Shown here one piece after another: positions 34,306 through 43,939 of a stretch of 64,000 bases of DNA; position 1 is the stretch's first letter; every line of letters begins with the position of its first letter. Source of the stretch: a candidate division BRC1 bacterium ADurb.Bin183. Lineage in GTDB: Bacteria > Sumerlaeota > Sumerlaeia > MWCT01. The notes under the pieces were generated by a model. It did no database searches and was not told the DNA's origin. It was given only the letters and a program-made list of their open reading frames with translations. Both the position numbers and the translations under genes were made by a program. Location of the stretch: NCBI GenBank assembly GCA_002070185.1, contig MWCT01000001.1, positions 393,110-457,109 on the forward strand. Direction: 5' to 3'.

Positions 34306-35971
34306 CGTTTCCCCCCAGAGCCGTTTTATGCCAAGCCGCTTCAAAATCCGCGCCGGTTTTGAATAGCATAACCATCGGCACGCCTAGATGCTCAAAGACC
34401 TTCAGCCGCCGCCAAGTAAGAAAGAGGCACCATTCGGGGCGCGCAAAAAAACCTTTGCGCACCAGCAACAGGTGGTAATCATAAGGCGGAGCGCCGCGAT
34501 TGATTTGCAGGTCGGCGCGCAAATTTCCCCATGTCTGATGATATTCAAAAACCTTTTCGTGCAGCGCCAGCGTTTTAATCCGCGCCCCTTTTGGGAGTTC
34601 ATTCAAGGCTTTCAGAACGCCGTCATTCACCGCTTCGCCCCACCATGTGGTTTCCATCCCCTTGTTCCATGCGCCGCGAATCCCTCCCGCAAAAATATTA
34701 AAGTAGGTTAAATTATAGGGGAAGCTGGTTATCACAGAGAATAATCCGCTGGCGCCGATTAAAACGATGCTAAGGACAGCTGCTTTTTGTTTTTTTAGTT
34801 CATCAAAGGGCAGCCGCTCGCAAAGAGCCGCCAATCCAACGCCTGCCAGCGGCAACATAAAAACAAACGCCGGCAGAAAAAGCCGAACACCGTCATACTT
34901 AGGCGAATTGGGCATGGCGGCAATTCCCAGCGTGAAAATCCCGCCCCACAAAAGCAGCGCTTCCACAGGCGAGCGGCGGATGTTTTTCAGCGCGGAGGCG
35001 ATTCCCGCAAACATAAAAAATAAAATCAAAGGCGGCGTGTTGTAAAACATCATTACAAACGGATAATGCCACGGCGCAAGCGCGGAACCGTAATTATATT
35101 TTTGACCGAAATAATAAACCGCCGTGAACTGGTGGGAGACAAAAAAATAAAAATATTCTAGCAACCGTTTTGCCGTGTCGTGCCAGAGCCAGGGCCAGGT
35201 TATGACCATCGCAACCGGCGAAAGAAAAACCAACGCGAAAAAATTGTTCGCGTATTTCCGTCTATGATACACATGCGCCCAAGGGAGCAGAACCAGCGGC
35301 AGAAAGGCGCAGTTGATTTTTGTGTTCAGCGCAAGACCAAAAACAATTCCAAGCAAAACACTCCAAAGCGGTTTTTCCAATCCTTTCAAAAAACAAAAAA
35401 CAGTTAATATCGTCATGAACGCGGTGAAAGATTCCGATGCGCCGATGTGGGCATGTCCAAAAAGAGGCGGAGTTAGGGCATATGCCAACGTTCCCGCAAC
35501 CGCCGCCCGCCTGCCAAAATGTTCAATCATCAACCGGTAAATCAAAAGCAAGGTCAAGGCAAAGGCAATTGCGGCAGGGAGCCGCAGCGCCGTCAACTGT
35601 CCCAACACATTTTCAAAAAGCAGACTGCTCGTTCCCAGCGCAAGTTTAACAAACGAGGGAAGTTCTCTGATTTCCTCCCATGCGGCGTCAATCTCGTCGG
35701 ATGAAAGGGGGCGCGCGCCGGAAAACAACGCCCGACCCAGCCATCGCGCCGCGCTCCTTGATGGCTCATAATAATAAGCCTCATCCCACGAAAGCCCGTA
35801 TCGCTTTTGCCCTGTCAGGATGACAAAGAAAACGGCGAAGACGAAAATGAGAATCAGGCAGATTTTTTCTTTGCGCTCCATGCGGAGCGGTTGAGGGGAA
35901 GGTATTGACAGGGAGGAATCGCCCGGCTGCTCCACAGCCCACACCGCATTTGAAGACGATTCCTCCATCAT
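34286..35971 (-). CDS. GT39-like integral membrane glycosyltransferase
   Basis: 561 residues. A short cytosolic N-terminus is followed by about ten membrane helices. The first periplasmic loop carries 'YGLSWDEAYYYEPSRSAARW', where the Asp-Glu is the expected catalytic motif of PMT/ArnT-type (GT-C) transferases that use polyprenyl-phosphate sugars. The start codon choice is uncertain: a Met at residue 31 lies just before the first helix, but MMEESS is the longest reading. A soluble C-terminal part of about 110 residues includes 'FGNL'-free mixed sequence and 'LTWRRLKVFEHLGVPMVMLF'. Acceptor unknown. Its 3' end overlaps the DUF62 gene, so the two are probably co-transcribed. Confidence 0.82.
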   Translation of the reverse strand: MMEESSSNAVWAVEQPGDSSLSIPSPQPLRMERKEKICLILIFVFAVFFVILTGQKRYGLSWDEAYYYEPSRSAARWLGRALFSGARPLSSDEIDAAWEEIRELPSFVKLALGTSSLLFENVLGQLTALRLPAAIAFALTLLLIYRLMIEHFGRRAAVAGTLAYALTPPLFGHAHIGASESFTAFMTILTVFCFLKGLEKPLWSVLLGIVFGLALNTKINCAFLPLVLLPWAHVYHRRKYANNFFALVFLSPVAMVITWPWLWHDTAKRLLEYFYFFVSHQFTAVYYFGQKYNYGSALAPWHYPFVMMFYNTPPLILFFMFAGIASALKNIRRSPVEALLLWGGIFTLGIAAMPNSPKYDGVRLFLPAFVFMLPLAGVGLAALCERLPFDELKKQKAAVLSIVLIGASGLFSVITSFPYNLTYFNIFAGGIRGAWNKGMETTWWGEAVNDGVLKALNELPKGARIKTLALHEKVFEYHQTWGNLRADLQINRGAPPYDYHLLLVRKGFFARPEWCLFLTWRRLKVFEHLGVPMVMLFKTGADFEAAWHKTALGGNVGEQNK

Positions 35972-35995
35972 TGTTTATATCCGAATAAAAAGAGG

Positions 35996-36301
35996 CTATT
36001 TGGACGGTTTGGATTCTTTGCCTGAAGGCGCGGCAATCGGGAGGATTTCCTCCAGCTGCTCGTGCGGGCTCGGAATCACATGCACGGCAACCAGCTCGCC
36101 AACCTTGCGCGCGGAAGCGGCGCCGGCGTCTGTGGCTGCCTTCACCGCCGCCACATCGCCGCGAACAAGCACCGTCACCAAACCGCCTCCGACCTTTTCA
36201 TAAGCTGCCAGAACAACATTTGCCGCTTTCACCATAGCATCCGCCGCTTCCACCGCGGCAACCAGTCCCTTTGTTTCTATCATGCCTAAAGCATCATGCA
36301 T
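35996..36301 (-). CDS. Bacterial microcompartment shell protein, BMC-H (PduA/EutM type)
   Basis: 101 residues forming one BMC domain: '[20 protein letters not shown]', '[20 protein letters not shown]' and '[17 protein letters not shown]'. The pore loop is GGG rather than the common GSG. A short Ser/Lys tail follows. Six copies form a hexameric tile of the shell facet with a central metabolite pore. It is a lone shell gene here, 30 kb from the aldehyde dehydrogenase/pduL pair that it presumably helps to enclose; no BMC-P pentamer or BMC-T gene is in view. Start ATG follows GGAGG about 9 bases upstream. Confidence 0.96.
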   Translation of the reverse strand: MHDALGMIETKGLVAAVEAADAMVKAANVVLAAYEKVGGGLVTVLVRGDVAAVKAATDAGAASARKVGELVAVHVIPSPHEQLEEILPIAAPSGKESKPSK

Positions 36302-36421
36302 AGCGAACCTCCTTCGGGAAACGTATCAGCAAGTTAATGTGAATACTTTTCCATAATCTCCCCGCGCGTCAACCAATTTCAAACAATAAAATTTTAGGAT
36401 AAATATAGCGCGCATCGCCGG

Positions 36422-37786
36422 TTACTTTGACTTTGATTTTTTTTCCATCCGCAGCAGAAGAGGCTCCGCGTTGGGCGTTGCCTGATACAATACATAAACG
36501 CCGTTTTCATCCCGATTTGTTTTCAGATATTGAACCGAATCACCCTGTTTTGCTGAGGCGATATCCCAGTTATCGGGAACATAGGTTTTCAGCGTGAGCG
36601 GGAAATTATACAATGCAGGCTCAAGGGTGTGGGTCAGTTCCACGCGGATTTTATTTTTATCCAAATAAACAGGCGCGTAGCTGTTCTTGCGTTCGCGCAT
36701 GTATTTCACAACATCTTGGAACGTCGCAATCCAAATGCTGCTTTTCTTTGATTTTAAGTAATCAAAAAAATCACGCAAGCCAGCGCCCTCTTGCGGCTCA
36801 GAGCCGATGCCGCCTGCGTCGCGAAAAACCGGAACCAGCCAGATGTTGTCCCTTGTCAAGCAGACATCAATCCATTGTTTCATTTCTTCCGCAGTAGTAT
36901 TATCTTTGGGTTCCCGCTGCCACTGGACATATTCCTTTTGGGATGCGGTCGGGTCTTTTATGTTCCGGCGGTTGATTTCCTCAAGGAACGGTTCGGGCAT
37001 GCGGTTGAGCAGGGCGGGATAAATAGGCAGCGCGCGCTCCACCGCCCTTTTATTTTCCGAGCCATACGGGCATTCGTGCGAAAAGGTGTGCTTAATTCCC
37101 AGATGATTCAGAATCTCCTCGCGGCTTTTTAAGATTTCGTAATCCATGTTGATATCGTCAATAATCGCAAAGTGCGGGTGCGAAACAGAAAGGCTTGCGA
37201 ATTCATGACCGCGCTCGGCAATCTTTTTTATTTCCTTCCACGAGATGACGGCTGTTTCATTATCATGCGTCGCCGGAGTCGGCGCCTCCTTCAACCCGCC
37301 CTGACGCGCCTTGGCGTATGCCTCATCTATTTGTTTATAGGCTTCGTCAATTTTGCCCTGTTCAAAAAGGTCGCCCGCCCGCGTGTGATAATCCTCCATG
37401 CCCTCATAGCCAAGATATCGAACAGCCCCCGCTCGCTCGAAAAAGTTTTGTTCATTGACCGGCTCGGTCTCGCTCTCTTTCAAGATTTCCGAAACAGGTC
37501 TGCCGATGAACATGCCTTTATATTGCGAGTCTGCGATATCGCCTGTCACAATAAAAAACGTGGCGGGAATCTTCAGGCTGTCCATGATGGGCAAGGCATC
37601 CTTGAACTGATTGGCGGTTCCGCCGTCATAAACGATGGAAACGGCGCATTGTTTGCCTTCGTGCCATTTTGCAACATTCGTCTGCCCGATGATATTATTG
37701 CGGACGGTCTGATTTATTAATTGCTCGCGGGCGCAGCATGTCAGGGCAAATCCAATCGCCGCCGCAAAAATCTTTTTGTAAAACAT
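36422..37786 (-). CDS. Polysaccharide deacetylase-like lipoprotein
   Basis: The start ATG 37786 lies 8 bases after GGAGG; two upstream Met-like starts are less well placed. 454 residues. The signal 'FAAAIGFALTCC' suggests lipidation. Residues about 40-330 follow the NodB fold: 'CAVSIVYDGGTANQFKDALP' (metal-binding Asp expected in this first motif), 'KIPATFFIVTGDIAD', a middle region with 'SLSVSHPHFAIID' (HxxxH-like His pair), 'FSHECPYGSENKRAVERALP' and 'NIWLVPVFRDAGG'. An extra helical insertion at about 110-185 and a beta-rich C-terminal domain of about 90 residues are present. Probably acts on acetylated polysaccharide or peptidoglycan outside the cell; not proven. Confidence 0.75.
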   Translation of the reverse strand: MFYKKIFAAAIGFALTCCAREQLINQTVRNNIIGQTNVAKWHEGKQCAVSIVYDGGTANQFKDALPIMDSLKIPATFFIVTGDIADSQYKGMFIGRPVSEILKESETEPVNEQNFFERAGAVRYLGYEGMEDYHTRAGDLFEQGKIDEAYKQIDEAYAKARQGGLKEAPTPATHDNETAVISWKEIKKIAERGHEFASLSVSHPHFAIIDDINMDYEILKSREEILNHLGIKHTFSHECPYGSENKRAVERALPIYPALLNRMPEPFLEEINRRNIKDPTASQKEYVQWQREPKDNTTAEEMKQWIDVCLTRDNIWLVPVFRDAGGIGSEPQEGAGLRDFFDYLKSKKSSIWIATFQDVVKYMRERKNSYAPVYLDKNKIRVELTHTLEPALYNFPLTLKTYVPDNWDIASAKQGDSVQYLKTNRDENGVYVLYQATPNAEPLLLRMEKKSKSK

Positions 37787-37942
37787 GAACATTCCCTCCG
37801 GCTTTGTAGATGTCTTAATTTTCTGTTCGATGCAAAATACACGCACACGCAAATAGCCGTTCCACGTCGTCTGCGTCAATATAAGTTATTATTATCTTGA
37901 CCTGACGTCCTTTTTTATCAAATCCAAAGGATATTTACGACA

Positions 37943-39454
37943 ATGGAAAAAGTTATGCCTGATTTTAAAAATCAGATTGAGCGTTTGACAGAGATAGGCA
38001 TCGCCCTTTCGGCGGAACTTCATCTGGAGGCACTGCTGGAAAAAATTGTCCGTTATGCGCGCGAACTTTCGCAGGCGGATGCGGGAACGCTCTATCTCCT
38101 TCTTGATGGAAAACTTCATTTCAAGATTTTGCAAAATGATACGCTGCAAATTTTTCAAGGCGGCGCCGGCGCCCAGCCTATAACCTTTGAGCCAGTGCTT
38201 CTGGAAAAAAACAACGTCTCCGCCTTTGCCGCCATCGAAGGCAAAACAATTGTCATTGGCGATGTTTATGAATGCGCGGAATTTGATTTCTCCGGACCGC
38301 GCCGATACGACGCCATCACCGGTTACCGCACCCGTTCTATGTTGGTTGTCCCCATGAAAAATCATGAAGGCGCAGTTATTGGCGTCCTGCAACTCATCAA
38401 TGCCCTTGAACCTGAAACAAAAAACATCATACCCTTTGACGCGGATGCCGTCCGCCTGACGGAGGCGCTTGCCTCGCAGGCGGCTATCGCCGTTTCAAAC
38501 GCAAGCCTCATCAAAGAAACAAAAGACCTCTTCAACGGTTTGGTGAAGGTGCTTGCTATGACGATTGACGCGCGTTCCCATGCCACCCGCAAACATATCC
38601 AGCGCGTGGCAACGCTGAACATCCTGCTGGCGCGCGCCATCAATGAAAAAAAGGACGGTCCCTTTGCCGGCGTCAACTTTTCCGAAAAAGAAATGGAAGC
38701 CATCAGCATTGCCGGATGGCTGCACGACGTGGGGAAAATCACCACACCCAATTGGTTGGTTGAAAAAAAGAGCAAACTCGAACGCCCCTTCGACCTGATT
38801 GAATTAATCCGAGAGCGTTTTGCCTTTATTCGCGAACAGCTTTCCGCCGCTGGCTGTTGCAAACAGGAAAATCCGCAAACCAACGCCCAAACCGACGCCG
38901 CCATAAAAAACCTTGAAGATGATTTGCAATTTTTGTGCGAGTGCAATAAACCCTGCGAGCAGATGGATGAGGCTGCGCTTGAGCGACTGCGCGGCATCGC
39001 CCGAAAGACTTATATTGAAAACGGCAAGCCCAGACCTTATTTGAATGAGGAAGAACTGCGCGCGTTATCTGTGCGCCGCGGCAATCTTACACCGGAGGAA
39101 ATCGGCGTCATGCGCCAGCATGCGCTCTGGACAAAAAAGATTCTGGCGGAGATGCCTTTCAAGGGACATCTGAAAAACGTCCCGATGTATGCGGGGCAGC
39201 ATCATGAACGCCTCAACGGGACAGGCTATCCCGATGGGCTTGCGGCGGCGGATATCCCCTTGCCATCGCGTATCCTCGCCGTGGCGGATGTGTTCGAGGC
39301 GCTCACGGCAAAAGACCGCTCCTATAAAAAGGAAACGAACCTTATGGAAGTATTCGCGCTGCTCCGCCGCGCCGCGCAAAACGGCGAACTCGACAGCGAC
39401 GTTGTGGAGCTGCTGATTGAGGATAAGGTGTTTGAGCGGTTGGATGACGTTTGA
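37943..39454 (+). CDS. GAF domain HD-GYP protein, c-di-GMP phosphodiesterase-like
   Basis: 503 residues. A GAF sensor domain covers about 20-185 ('QADAGTLYLLLDGKLHF', 'RTRSMLVVPMKNHEGAVIGV'). The HD-GYP domain follows, with 'RSHATRKHIQRVA', 'AGWLHDVGKITTPNWL', a 100-residue spacer containing several Cys, 'QHALWTKKILAEMPF', 'YAGQHHERLNGTGYPDGL' and 'ILAVADVFEALTAKDRSYK'. All metal ligands and the GYP motif are intact, so it should hydrolyse cyclic di-GMP in response to a GAF ligand. It is divergent from the deacetylase-like gene, and its stop nearly meets the TPR lipoprotein gene from the other strand. A GGDEF cyclase is encoded 5.5 kb away. Confidence 0.94.
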   Translation: MEKVMPDFKNQIERLTEIGIALSAELHLEALLEKIVRYARELSQADAGTLYLLLDGKLHFKILQNDTLQIFQGGAGAQPITFEPVLLEKNNVSAFAAIEGKTIVIGDVYECAEFDFSGPRRYDAITGYRTRSMLVVPMKNHEGAVIGVLQLINALEPETKNIIPFDADAVRLTEALASQAAIAVSNASLIKETKDLFNGLVKVLAMTIDARSHATRKHIQRVATLNILLARAINEKKDGPFAGVNFSEKEMEAISIAGWLHDVGKITTPNWLVEKKSKLERPFDLIELIRERFAFIREQLSAAGCCKQENPQTNAQTDAAIKNLEDDLQFLCECNKPCEQMDEAALERLRGIARKTYIENGKPRPYLNEEELRALSVRRGNLTPEEIGVMRQHALWTKKILAEMPFKGHLKNVPMYAGQHHERLNGTGYPDGLAAADIPLPSRILAVADVFEALTAKDRSYKKETNLMEVFALLRRAAQNGELDSDVVELLIEDKVFERLDDV

Positions 39455-39457
39455 TAA

Positions 39458-40561
39458 TTATTTACCGGAGGGCTGTTCCGCAACATCCGGACTTTGCTGC
39501 AGACTGTCCGTCGTAGCGCCTTCCCGCGCTTTTTCGCGCATAAGAGCCATCACGCGATTGCGGAGCATGTTCACAAAATCCATATCCTGCGGATTTTCTT
39601 TTAAAAGCCCTTGCAGATATTCGAGCGTTTTTTCCTTTTGACCTTGCGTATAATAAAGATCCGCAAGAGCGAGCTGCGCCACCTGCTTTAACGGCGTATC
39701 GCCGTATTGCTCGATGATGTCCTGATAAGTTTTTTGCGCTGAATCGTAATCCTTCTGGATTTCATATGTTCTGCCCATGCGAAAAGTCCAATCGGCTTTT
39801 TCCGTTTTATCGAGCGTGTTTTCAATCAGTGTCTTATAGCCCTCCACAGATTTGGCGAATAATTCCTTTGCTTTTTCTGAATCGCCTTTTTCTTGGTAGA
39901 AAAACGCCTGACCCGCTAACAGATTGTCGCGAATTTTATCATCGCCGAATTTCTCATTATAATCCTCGTATGCTTTGATAGCGGCGTCGTAATTCTTTTC
40001 TGTGGCGTGGATGGCAATAAGCCGCTCCAGCGCTATCAACCGCATCTCGTGGTTTTTGCCTATCGGGATGAGGTTTTCCAAATGGGCGACAGCTTCGGAG
40101 GTTTTCTTGTCGTCTATCAAAAGGTCGGAGATCATGCAGTTGATTTCATACCCGAAAACGTCATCAGGCGGGAGGCTCTTCACAAGGTTTTCCGCCTCTT
40201 TGATGCCGTCTTGATAATTCTTTTCCGCGCGGTATGTGCTTAGGATAATCTTGAAAGAGTCGCGCCCCATAGGGTTGGCGAGCCCCAGATTTTTATAAAC
40301 CTCGGCGAGCTGTTCGCGCACTTGCGGAAAGTCGTTTTCATAATAATAGCATTGGGATAGGAAAAAGCGCGCCTGTGGAATGGCGGGATCATCAGGGTGT
40401 TTTTTGATGAGTTCCTTTAAATCAATCCGCGCCCCGATGAAATCGCCGCGCCGGATTTTCATTTGCGCCTCGATGATGATATCTTCCGGTTTCTTTTTCT
40501 GGCAGCCGGCGCTTATCAAAACCAGCGCTGCCAGCGCGAGGATAAAAAGCGTCTTTTTCAT
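39458..40561 (-). CDS. TPR lipoprotein
   Basis: 367 residues. Lipoprotein signal MKKTLFILALAALVLISAGC with Cys20. The mature protein is a chain of helical tetratricopeptide-like repeats (for example 'GDFIGARIDLKELIKKHPDD', 'KNYDAAIKAYEDYNEKFGDD', 'KDYDSAQKTYQDIIEQYGD'), followed by a Ser/Gln/Pro tail. It resembles BamD/YbgF-type periplasmic scaffold proteins but is not clearly either. Likely a protein-protein interaction platform at the envelope. It precedes the VanZ-like gene in the same direction with a 16-base gap. Confidence 0.88.
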   Translation of the reverse strand: MKKTLFILALAALVLISAGCQKKKPEDIIIEAQMKIRRGDFIGARIDLKELIKKHPDDPAIPQARFFLSQCYYYENDFPQVREQLAEVYKNLGLANPMGRDSFKIILSTYRAEKNYQDGIKEAENLVKSLPPDDVFGYEINCMISDLLIDDKKTSEAVAHLENLIPIGKNHEMRLIALERLIAIHATEKNYDAAIKAYEDYNEKFGDDKIRDNLLAGQAFFYQEKGDSEKAKELFAKSVEGYKTLIENTLDKTEKADWTFRMGRTYEIQKDYDSAQKTYQDIIEQYGDTPLKQVAQLALADLYYTQGQKEKTLEYLQGLLKENPQDMDFVNMLRNRVMALMREKAREGATTDSLQQSPDVAEQPSGK

Positions 40562-40577
40562 TTTGTAAATCCCCTTC

Positions 40578-40988
40578 TTAAAAAAATTCCCGCAAAAAGA
40601 TAAAAAGCATAATCAGACTTGCGCCCAAAACGCTGTGCAAGAGGTCAACTCTGCGAAAGCACCGCCCGCCGCTGCGCTTCTGATGCAGTTCATCCAGATA
40701 CGCCAGCCCGCAGGTCGCGCCCCAGACCGCCGCCCCCTTGCCATAATGCCACGCAAAGCCGCCGGAGACCGCCGCATAAAGGGCGGCATAACAGGCGCCG
40801 AATTCGATGTAATGAAAGGCGGCGCGAAATTTCCCATGATGCTTATCTAAAAATCCCCAAAGCCTGCGATAATGTTTCAGCAGGTCAATCAGCCTCTGAG
40901 TGTTGGCGCGCCCGAATCCCGCCCTTCCAAAAAACCAAATGACGCCCAGCCAGAATATAACCGCAAGCCAAGCAATGACTGGAGACAT
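40578..40988 (-). CDS. VanZ-like membrane protein
   Basis: About 136 residues with four hydrophobic segments. 'KFRAAFHYIEFGACYAALYA' and the late 'AYLDELHQ...R...DLLHSVLG' match the VanZ-like family (His-Glu pair, D-E-x-HQ motif, conserved Asp). VanZ gives low-level teicoplanin resistance in enterococci; most homologues have no known role. Start is ATG 40988 or GTG 40994. It follows the jag gene by 29 bases, so it is likely part of the long rpmH-to-jag transcript. Confidence 0.85.
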   Translation of the reverse strand: MSPVIAWLAVIFWLGVIWFFGRAGFGRANTQRLIDLLKHYRRLWGFLDKHHGKFRAAFHYIEFGACYAALYAAVSGGFAWHYGKGAAVWGATCGLAYLDELHQKRSGGRCFRRVDLLHSVLGASLIMLFIFLREFF

Positions 40989-41017
40989 CAACACTTATCG
41001 GCGCATTCCCTTAAAAA

Positions 41018-41803
41018 TCATTCCGTTTCCGGTTCAATCAACTCGTCCATGAACTCGGACGATTTCCCCGAACCATTGCTGGATGAAGCGCTCTCGTGAA
41101 GGGGGCGTCGGCGCTTCGCAGGCGTCGAGGAGATATCGTTGAGGAACTCGGGCAAGATTTCCTCATCGCCTACATAGGTCGTTCGGGGAGCGTTTTCGGG
41201 CGCAACGATGACGCAGCGTTGCCCTTCGCGTCCAAGAGAATAGGTGGTGATGCCCTCAATTTCTGAAAGGAGTTTGTGGATGAATTTACGTTCGCCGGCA
41301 GCCATCGGCTCCAGTTCCACCGGCTGTCCGGATTTTTGAACCTTGTCCGCCGCGCTCAGGGCGATTTTTTTCAATCGGCGATTCACCCGCTCGCGGTAGT
41401 TTTCCACATCCACAAGGATGAGCGGCATCTCCCGCTCGCTGCGGCTGATCATGCGATTAATCAGATGCTGAATGGCTTCCAGCGTTTCGCCTTTTTTGCC
41501 TATCAGGATGGAGCCGCTTTCAGAAAAAACATCCACCATCAGGAATTCCTTTTCAGAGCGCACCCGCACATCCGCCTGAATGCCCATGAAATCGAGCAGC
41601 CTTTTCACCTTATCCAACACCAGATTATTGAAGTAATCCATGTTCACCTGAAAACGGTAATGCGTTTCGGAAGGCGCGCCCTCTTCGGCGCTTTTAAGCT
41701 CGCTTCCGATATACACAAATGCCTCGTTTGGAAGGCGGAACTGTTTCATAGCAAATTCAAGAGCGTCCTTATCGCTTGGAGCGATTATTTCTATTTCTTT
41801 CAT
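41018..41803 (-). CDS. jag: Jag/KhpB-type RNA-binding protein (KH and R3H domains)
   Basis: 261 residues. An N-terminal Jag-N-like part (about 1-55) is followed by a KH domain with 'GSILIGKKGETLEAIQHLIN' near residues 128-147 and an R3H domain with 'MAAGERKFIHKLLSEI' and 'YSLGREGQRCVIVAPEN'. A Ser-rich acidic tail of about 45 residues ends the protein. Jag/KhpB binds many small and messenger RNAs and influences cell-wall synthesis in other bacteria. Its position right after yidC is the conserved arrangement. Confidence 0.94.
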   Translation of the reverse strand: MKEIEIIAPSDKDALEFAMKQFRLPNEAFVYIGSELKSAEEGAPSETHYRFQVNMDYFNNLVLDKVKRLLDFMGIQADVRVRSEKEFLMVDVFSESGSILIGKKGETLEAIQHLINRMISRSEREMPLILVDVENYRERVNRRLKKIALSAADKVQKSGQPVELEPMAAGERKFIHKLLSEIEGITTYSLGREGQRCVIVAPENAPRTTYVGDEEILPEFLNDISSTPAKRRRPLHESASSSNGSGKSSEFMDELIEPETE

Positions 41804-41857
41804 CTTATCGGCTCCCTGTTTGTATTAATCCATTCGTCAAATAAAAAAATAAAGGCG

Positions 41858-43663
41858 CTAAGCCTTTTTAATATGTTTGTTGATGAATAACTGCTGCCCC
41901 GCCTGAATGATGTTCGAAACCAGCCAGTATAAAACCAGACCCGATGACCAGTTATACAAAATCATCATAAAAAAAAGCGGGAAGAAATACATCATCATTT
42001 TCTGGTTCGGGTCGCCGGTCGGCGTGCTGGAAAGCACCGAGACCAAAATCTGGCTGCCGCCCATCAAAAAAGGCAGAAGGTTGAGATGCGTCCCCAAAAG
42101 CGGCAGCGTCGTCCCAAAGGCGAAAAGCCTATCCGGCGCCGCCAAATCCTTAATCCATAAAAATCCCGCGCCCCGCAACTCCGGCGATTCAGAAAGCAAA
42201 AATATCAGCGCGATGAATATCGGCATCTGAAGCATGAAAGGCAGACATCCCCGCACAAAGCCGAAGGGATTAATTCCATGCTCTTTATAAAGCTCCATAA
42301 TCTTTTTATTTTTTAATTGGGGATTATCTTTATATTTGGCGTTGATTTCTTCAAGGAAAGGACGGATTTTCGCCTGCTCCGCCATCGCCTTTGCCTGAAT
42401 TTTCATCCCTTTGTGAGTCGGGAAAAAAGTGATGATGCGCACAAGAACCGTCATCCCGATGATAGCCAGTCCATAATTTTTGAGGATGCCAAACAGCCAT
42501 TGCAAAATGTAAAGCATTAAGATACAGATGGCGCGCACCCAGCCCCAGTGCGTATAAAACATAGCGGTGGAAAGATGATAGCCCGACTTTGACAGCTGAT
42601 TATATGACCTGGGGCCCACATATAATTTGAATTGATGGGATTTTGTCCCGTTCGCCGGAAGCACCGATTTCTTCATCCACAAAGTCGCCGTGGCGGGATC
42701 AATCGTAGGGGCGTCTTCTTTTTTCACCTGAGAGCGGATATTATTTTTCGGACGCACAACGCTGGAGAACCCCGCGCCTTTTTCGTCAACAGGGATAATT
42801 GCCGCCAAAAGAAAACGCGTGTTCTGCCCGCCCCAAAGGATATCGCCCGAAACGGATTGCTCCCTTTCGGATGGCTTCAAGCCGTCCGTCTTTCCGCCGG
42901 CGATGGAATAAATACTCCGCGTATATCGTTTGTCATACGAATCAAGGACGTTGAAAATCTGTCCGAAACCCGGTCCCCATGAAATCCCCAGCCCCCGCCC
43001 GTCGTCGTTGATGGTGATGTCGCTTTTTGTAGTATTGTGCAAAGTGATGTTCAAGTCTGAAAGGTGGGAACTCTTGCGGAAAACGTAGGTTTTAGTATAA
43101 AAAAGCCCCTCCATCGGCGGGGAGGTGAATATAACCTCAATATCCCCATTTGGGAGGTTTTTGACCTTATGCTCGAACTTCATACGATTGAGGAGGCTAT
43201 ACGTCTGGCGGGAATTGTATTCCCTGAAATCAATTTCCAAAGGCAGTTCGCGGTCGTCATCCTCGCGGACATTCTCAATCAAGTTGATAACGCTGGTGGT
43301 CTTGCCGTCTTTTCCCGCAGTTGATGTGTGAATCAATTTCCAAAAAGCGGGACGCCCTCCTCGATTGGTGAGCGTAATCGAATAAAAATCCGTTTGAATA
43401 GGAATAAGAGTATCTTTAAACGCATCCTTTTCCGTATGAGCGGAATCAGGCGAAGACGGTCTTGGGGCGGGCGCCGACACAGACGCCGGCTTTTCGGCGG
43501 ATTTGGCTGCCAGCGTATCGGATGTTGCCCCATCGTCCGCCGTTTCCAGTTGGGCAAGTTCCTGCCGCCTTTTCAACTCCCGTTGCTGCCGGGTGATTTG
43601 ATTCATAAAGAAAAGGTATATCAGAATTGTGATAATAAGGAAAAGTGTCCAGCGTTTTTCCAT
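41858..43663 (-). CDS. yidC: Membrane protein insertase YidC
   Basis: 601 residues, the Gram-negative (Oxa1 group with periplasmic domain) form. An N-terminal anchor (about 5-22) is followed by a low-complexity linker and a large periplasmic beta domain (about 80-370), then the conserved insertase core with five helices: 'NYGLAIIGMTVLVRIITFFP', 'KYKDNPQLKNKKIMELYKEH' and 'GCLPFMLQMPIFIALIFLL'. The positively charged groove Arg lies in the first core helix. It inserts membrane proteins alone or with Sec. The gene order rpmH-rnpA-yidD-yidC-jag is conserved in bacteria. Confidence 0.97.
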   Translation of the reverse strand: MEKRWTLFLIITILIYLFFMNQITRQQRELKRRQELAQLETADDGATSDTLAAKSAEKPASVSAPAPRPSSPDSAHTEKDAFKDTLIPIQTDFYSITLTNRGGRPAFWKLIHTSTAGKDGKTTSVINLIENVREDDDRELPLEIDFREYNSRQTYSLLNRMKFEHKVKNLPNGDIEVIFTSPPMEGLFYTKTYVFRKSSHLSDLNITLHNTTKSDITINDDGRGLGISWGPGFGQIFNVLDSYDKRYTRSIYSIAGGKTDGLKPSEREQSVSGDILWGGQNTRFLLAAIIPVDEKGAGFSSVVRPKNNIRSQVKKEDAPTIDPATATLWMKKSVLPANGTKSHQFKLYVGPRSYNQLSKSGYHLSTAMFYTHWGWVRAICILMLYILQWLFGILKNYGLAIIGMTVLVRIITFFPTHKGMKIQAKAMAEQAKIRPFLEEINAKYKDNPQLKNKKIMELYKEHGINPFGFVRGCLPFMLQMPIFIALIFLLSESPELRGAGFLWIKDLAAPDRLFAFGTTLPLLGTHLNLLPFLMGGSQILVSVLSSTPTGDPNQKMMMYFFPLFFMMILYNWSSGLVLYWLVSNIIQAGQQLFINKHIKKA

Positions 43664-43696
43664 CAGTTATTCCAGTTAAAGAGCGCTAAAATAGCT

Positions 43697-43939
43697 TCAG
43701 GGAACCGGGTCATACCCGCCGGGATGGAACGGGTTGCACCGCAGGATCCGCTTGAAAATCAACCACAATCCGGAAATGAGGGGCTTTCTTTGCAGGACTT
43801 CAAGGGCGTAATTGGAGCATGACGGCACAAAACGGCACACAGGCGGCATGATGGGCGCCGCCAGTTTCTGATACAATCGCACAAAACCCGATAAAAAACG
43901 TCTTGCCCATCTATCAAACATCGCCAACACGATTGACAT
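43697..43939 (-). CDS. yidD: YidD membrane protein insertion efficiency factor
   Basis: About 80 residues from ATG 43939, preceded by AAAGG; a later ATG at 43921 is also possible. 'RLYQKLAAPIMPPVCRFVPS' and 'CSNYALEVLQRKPLISGLWL' with 'CNPFHPGGYDPVP' are the family hallmarks, including the three conserved Cys. YidD is a small inner-membrane-associated protein that assists YidC-dependent insertion. Its start overlaps the rnpA stop by 26 bases, and yidC begins 33 bases after its stop. Confidence 0.95.
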   Translation of the reverse strand: MSIVLAMFDRWARRFLSGFVRLYQKLAAPIMPPVCRFVPSCSNYALEVLQRKPLISGLWLIFKRILRCNPFHPGGYDPVP

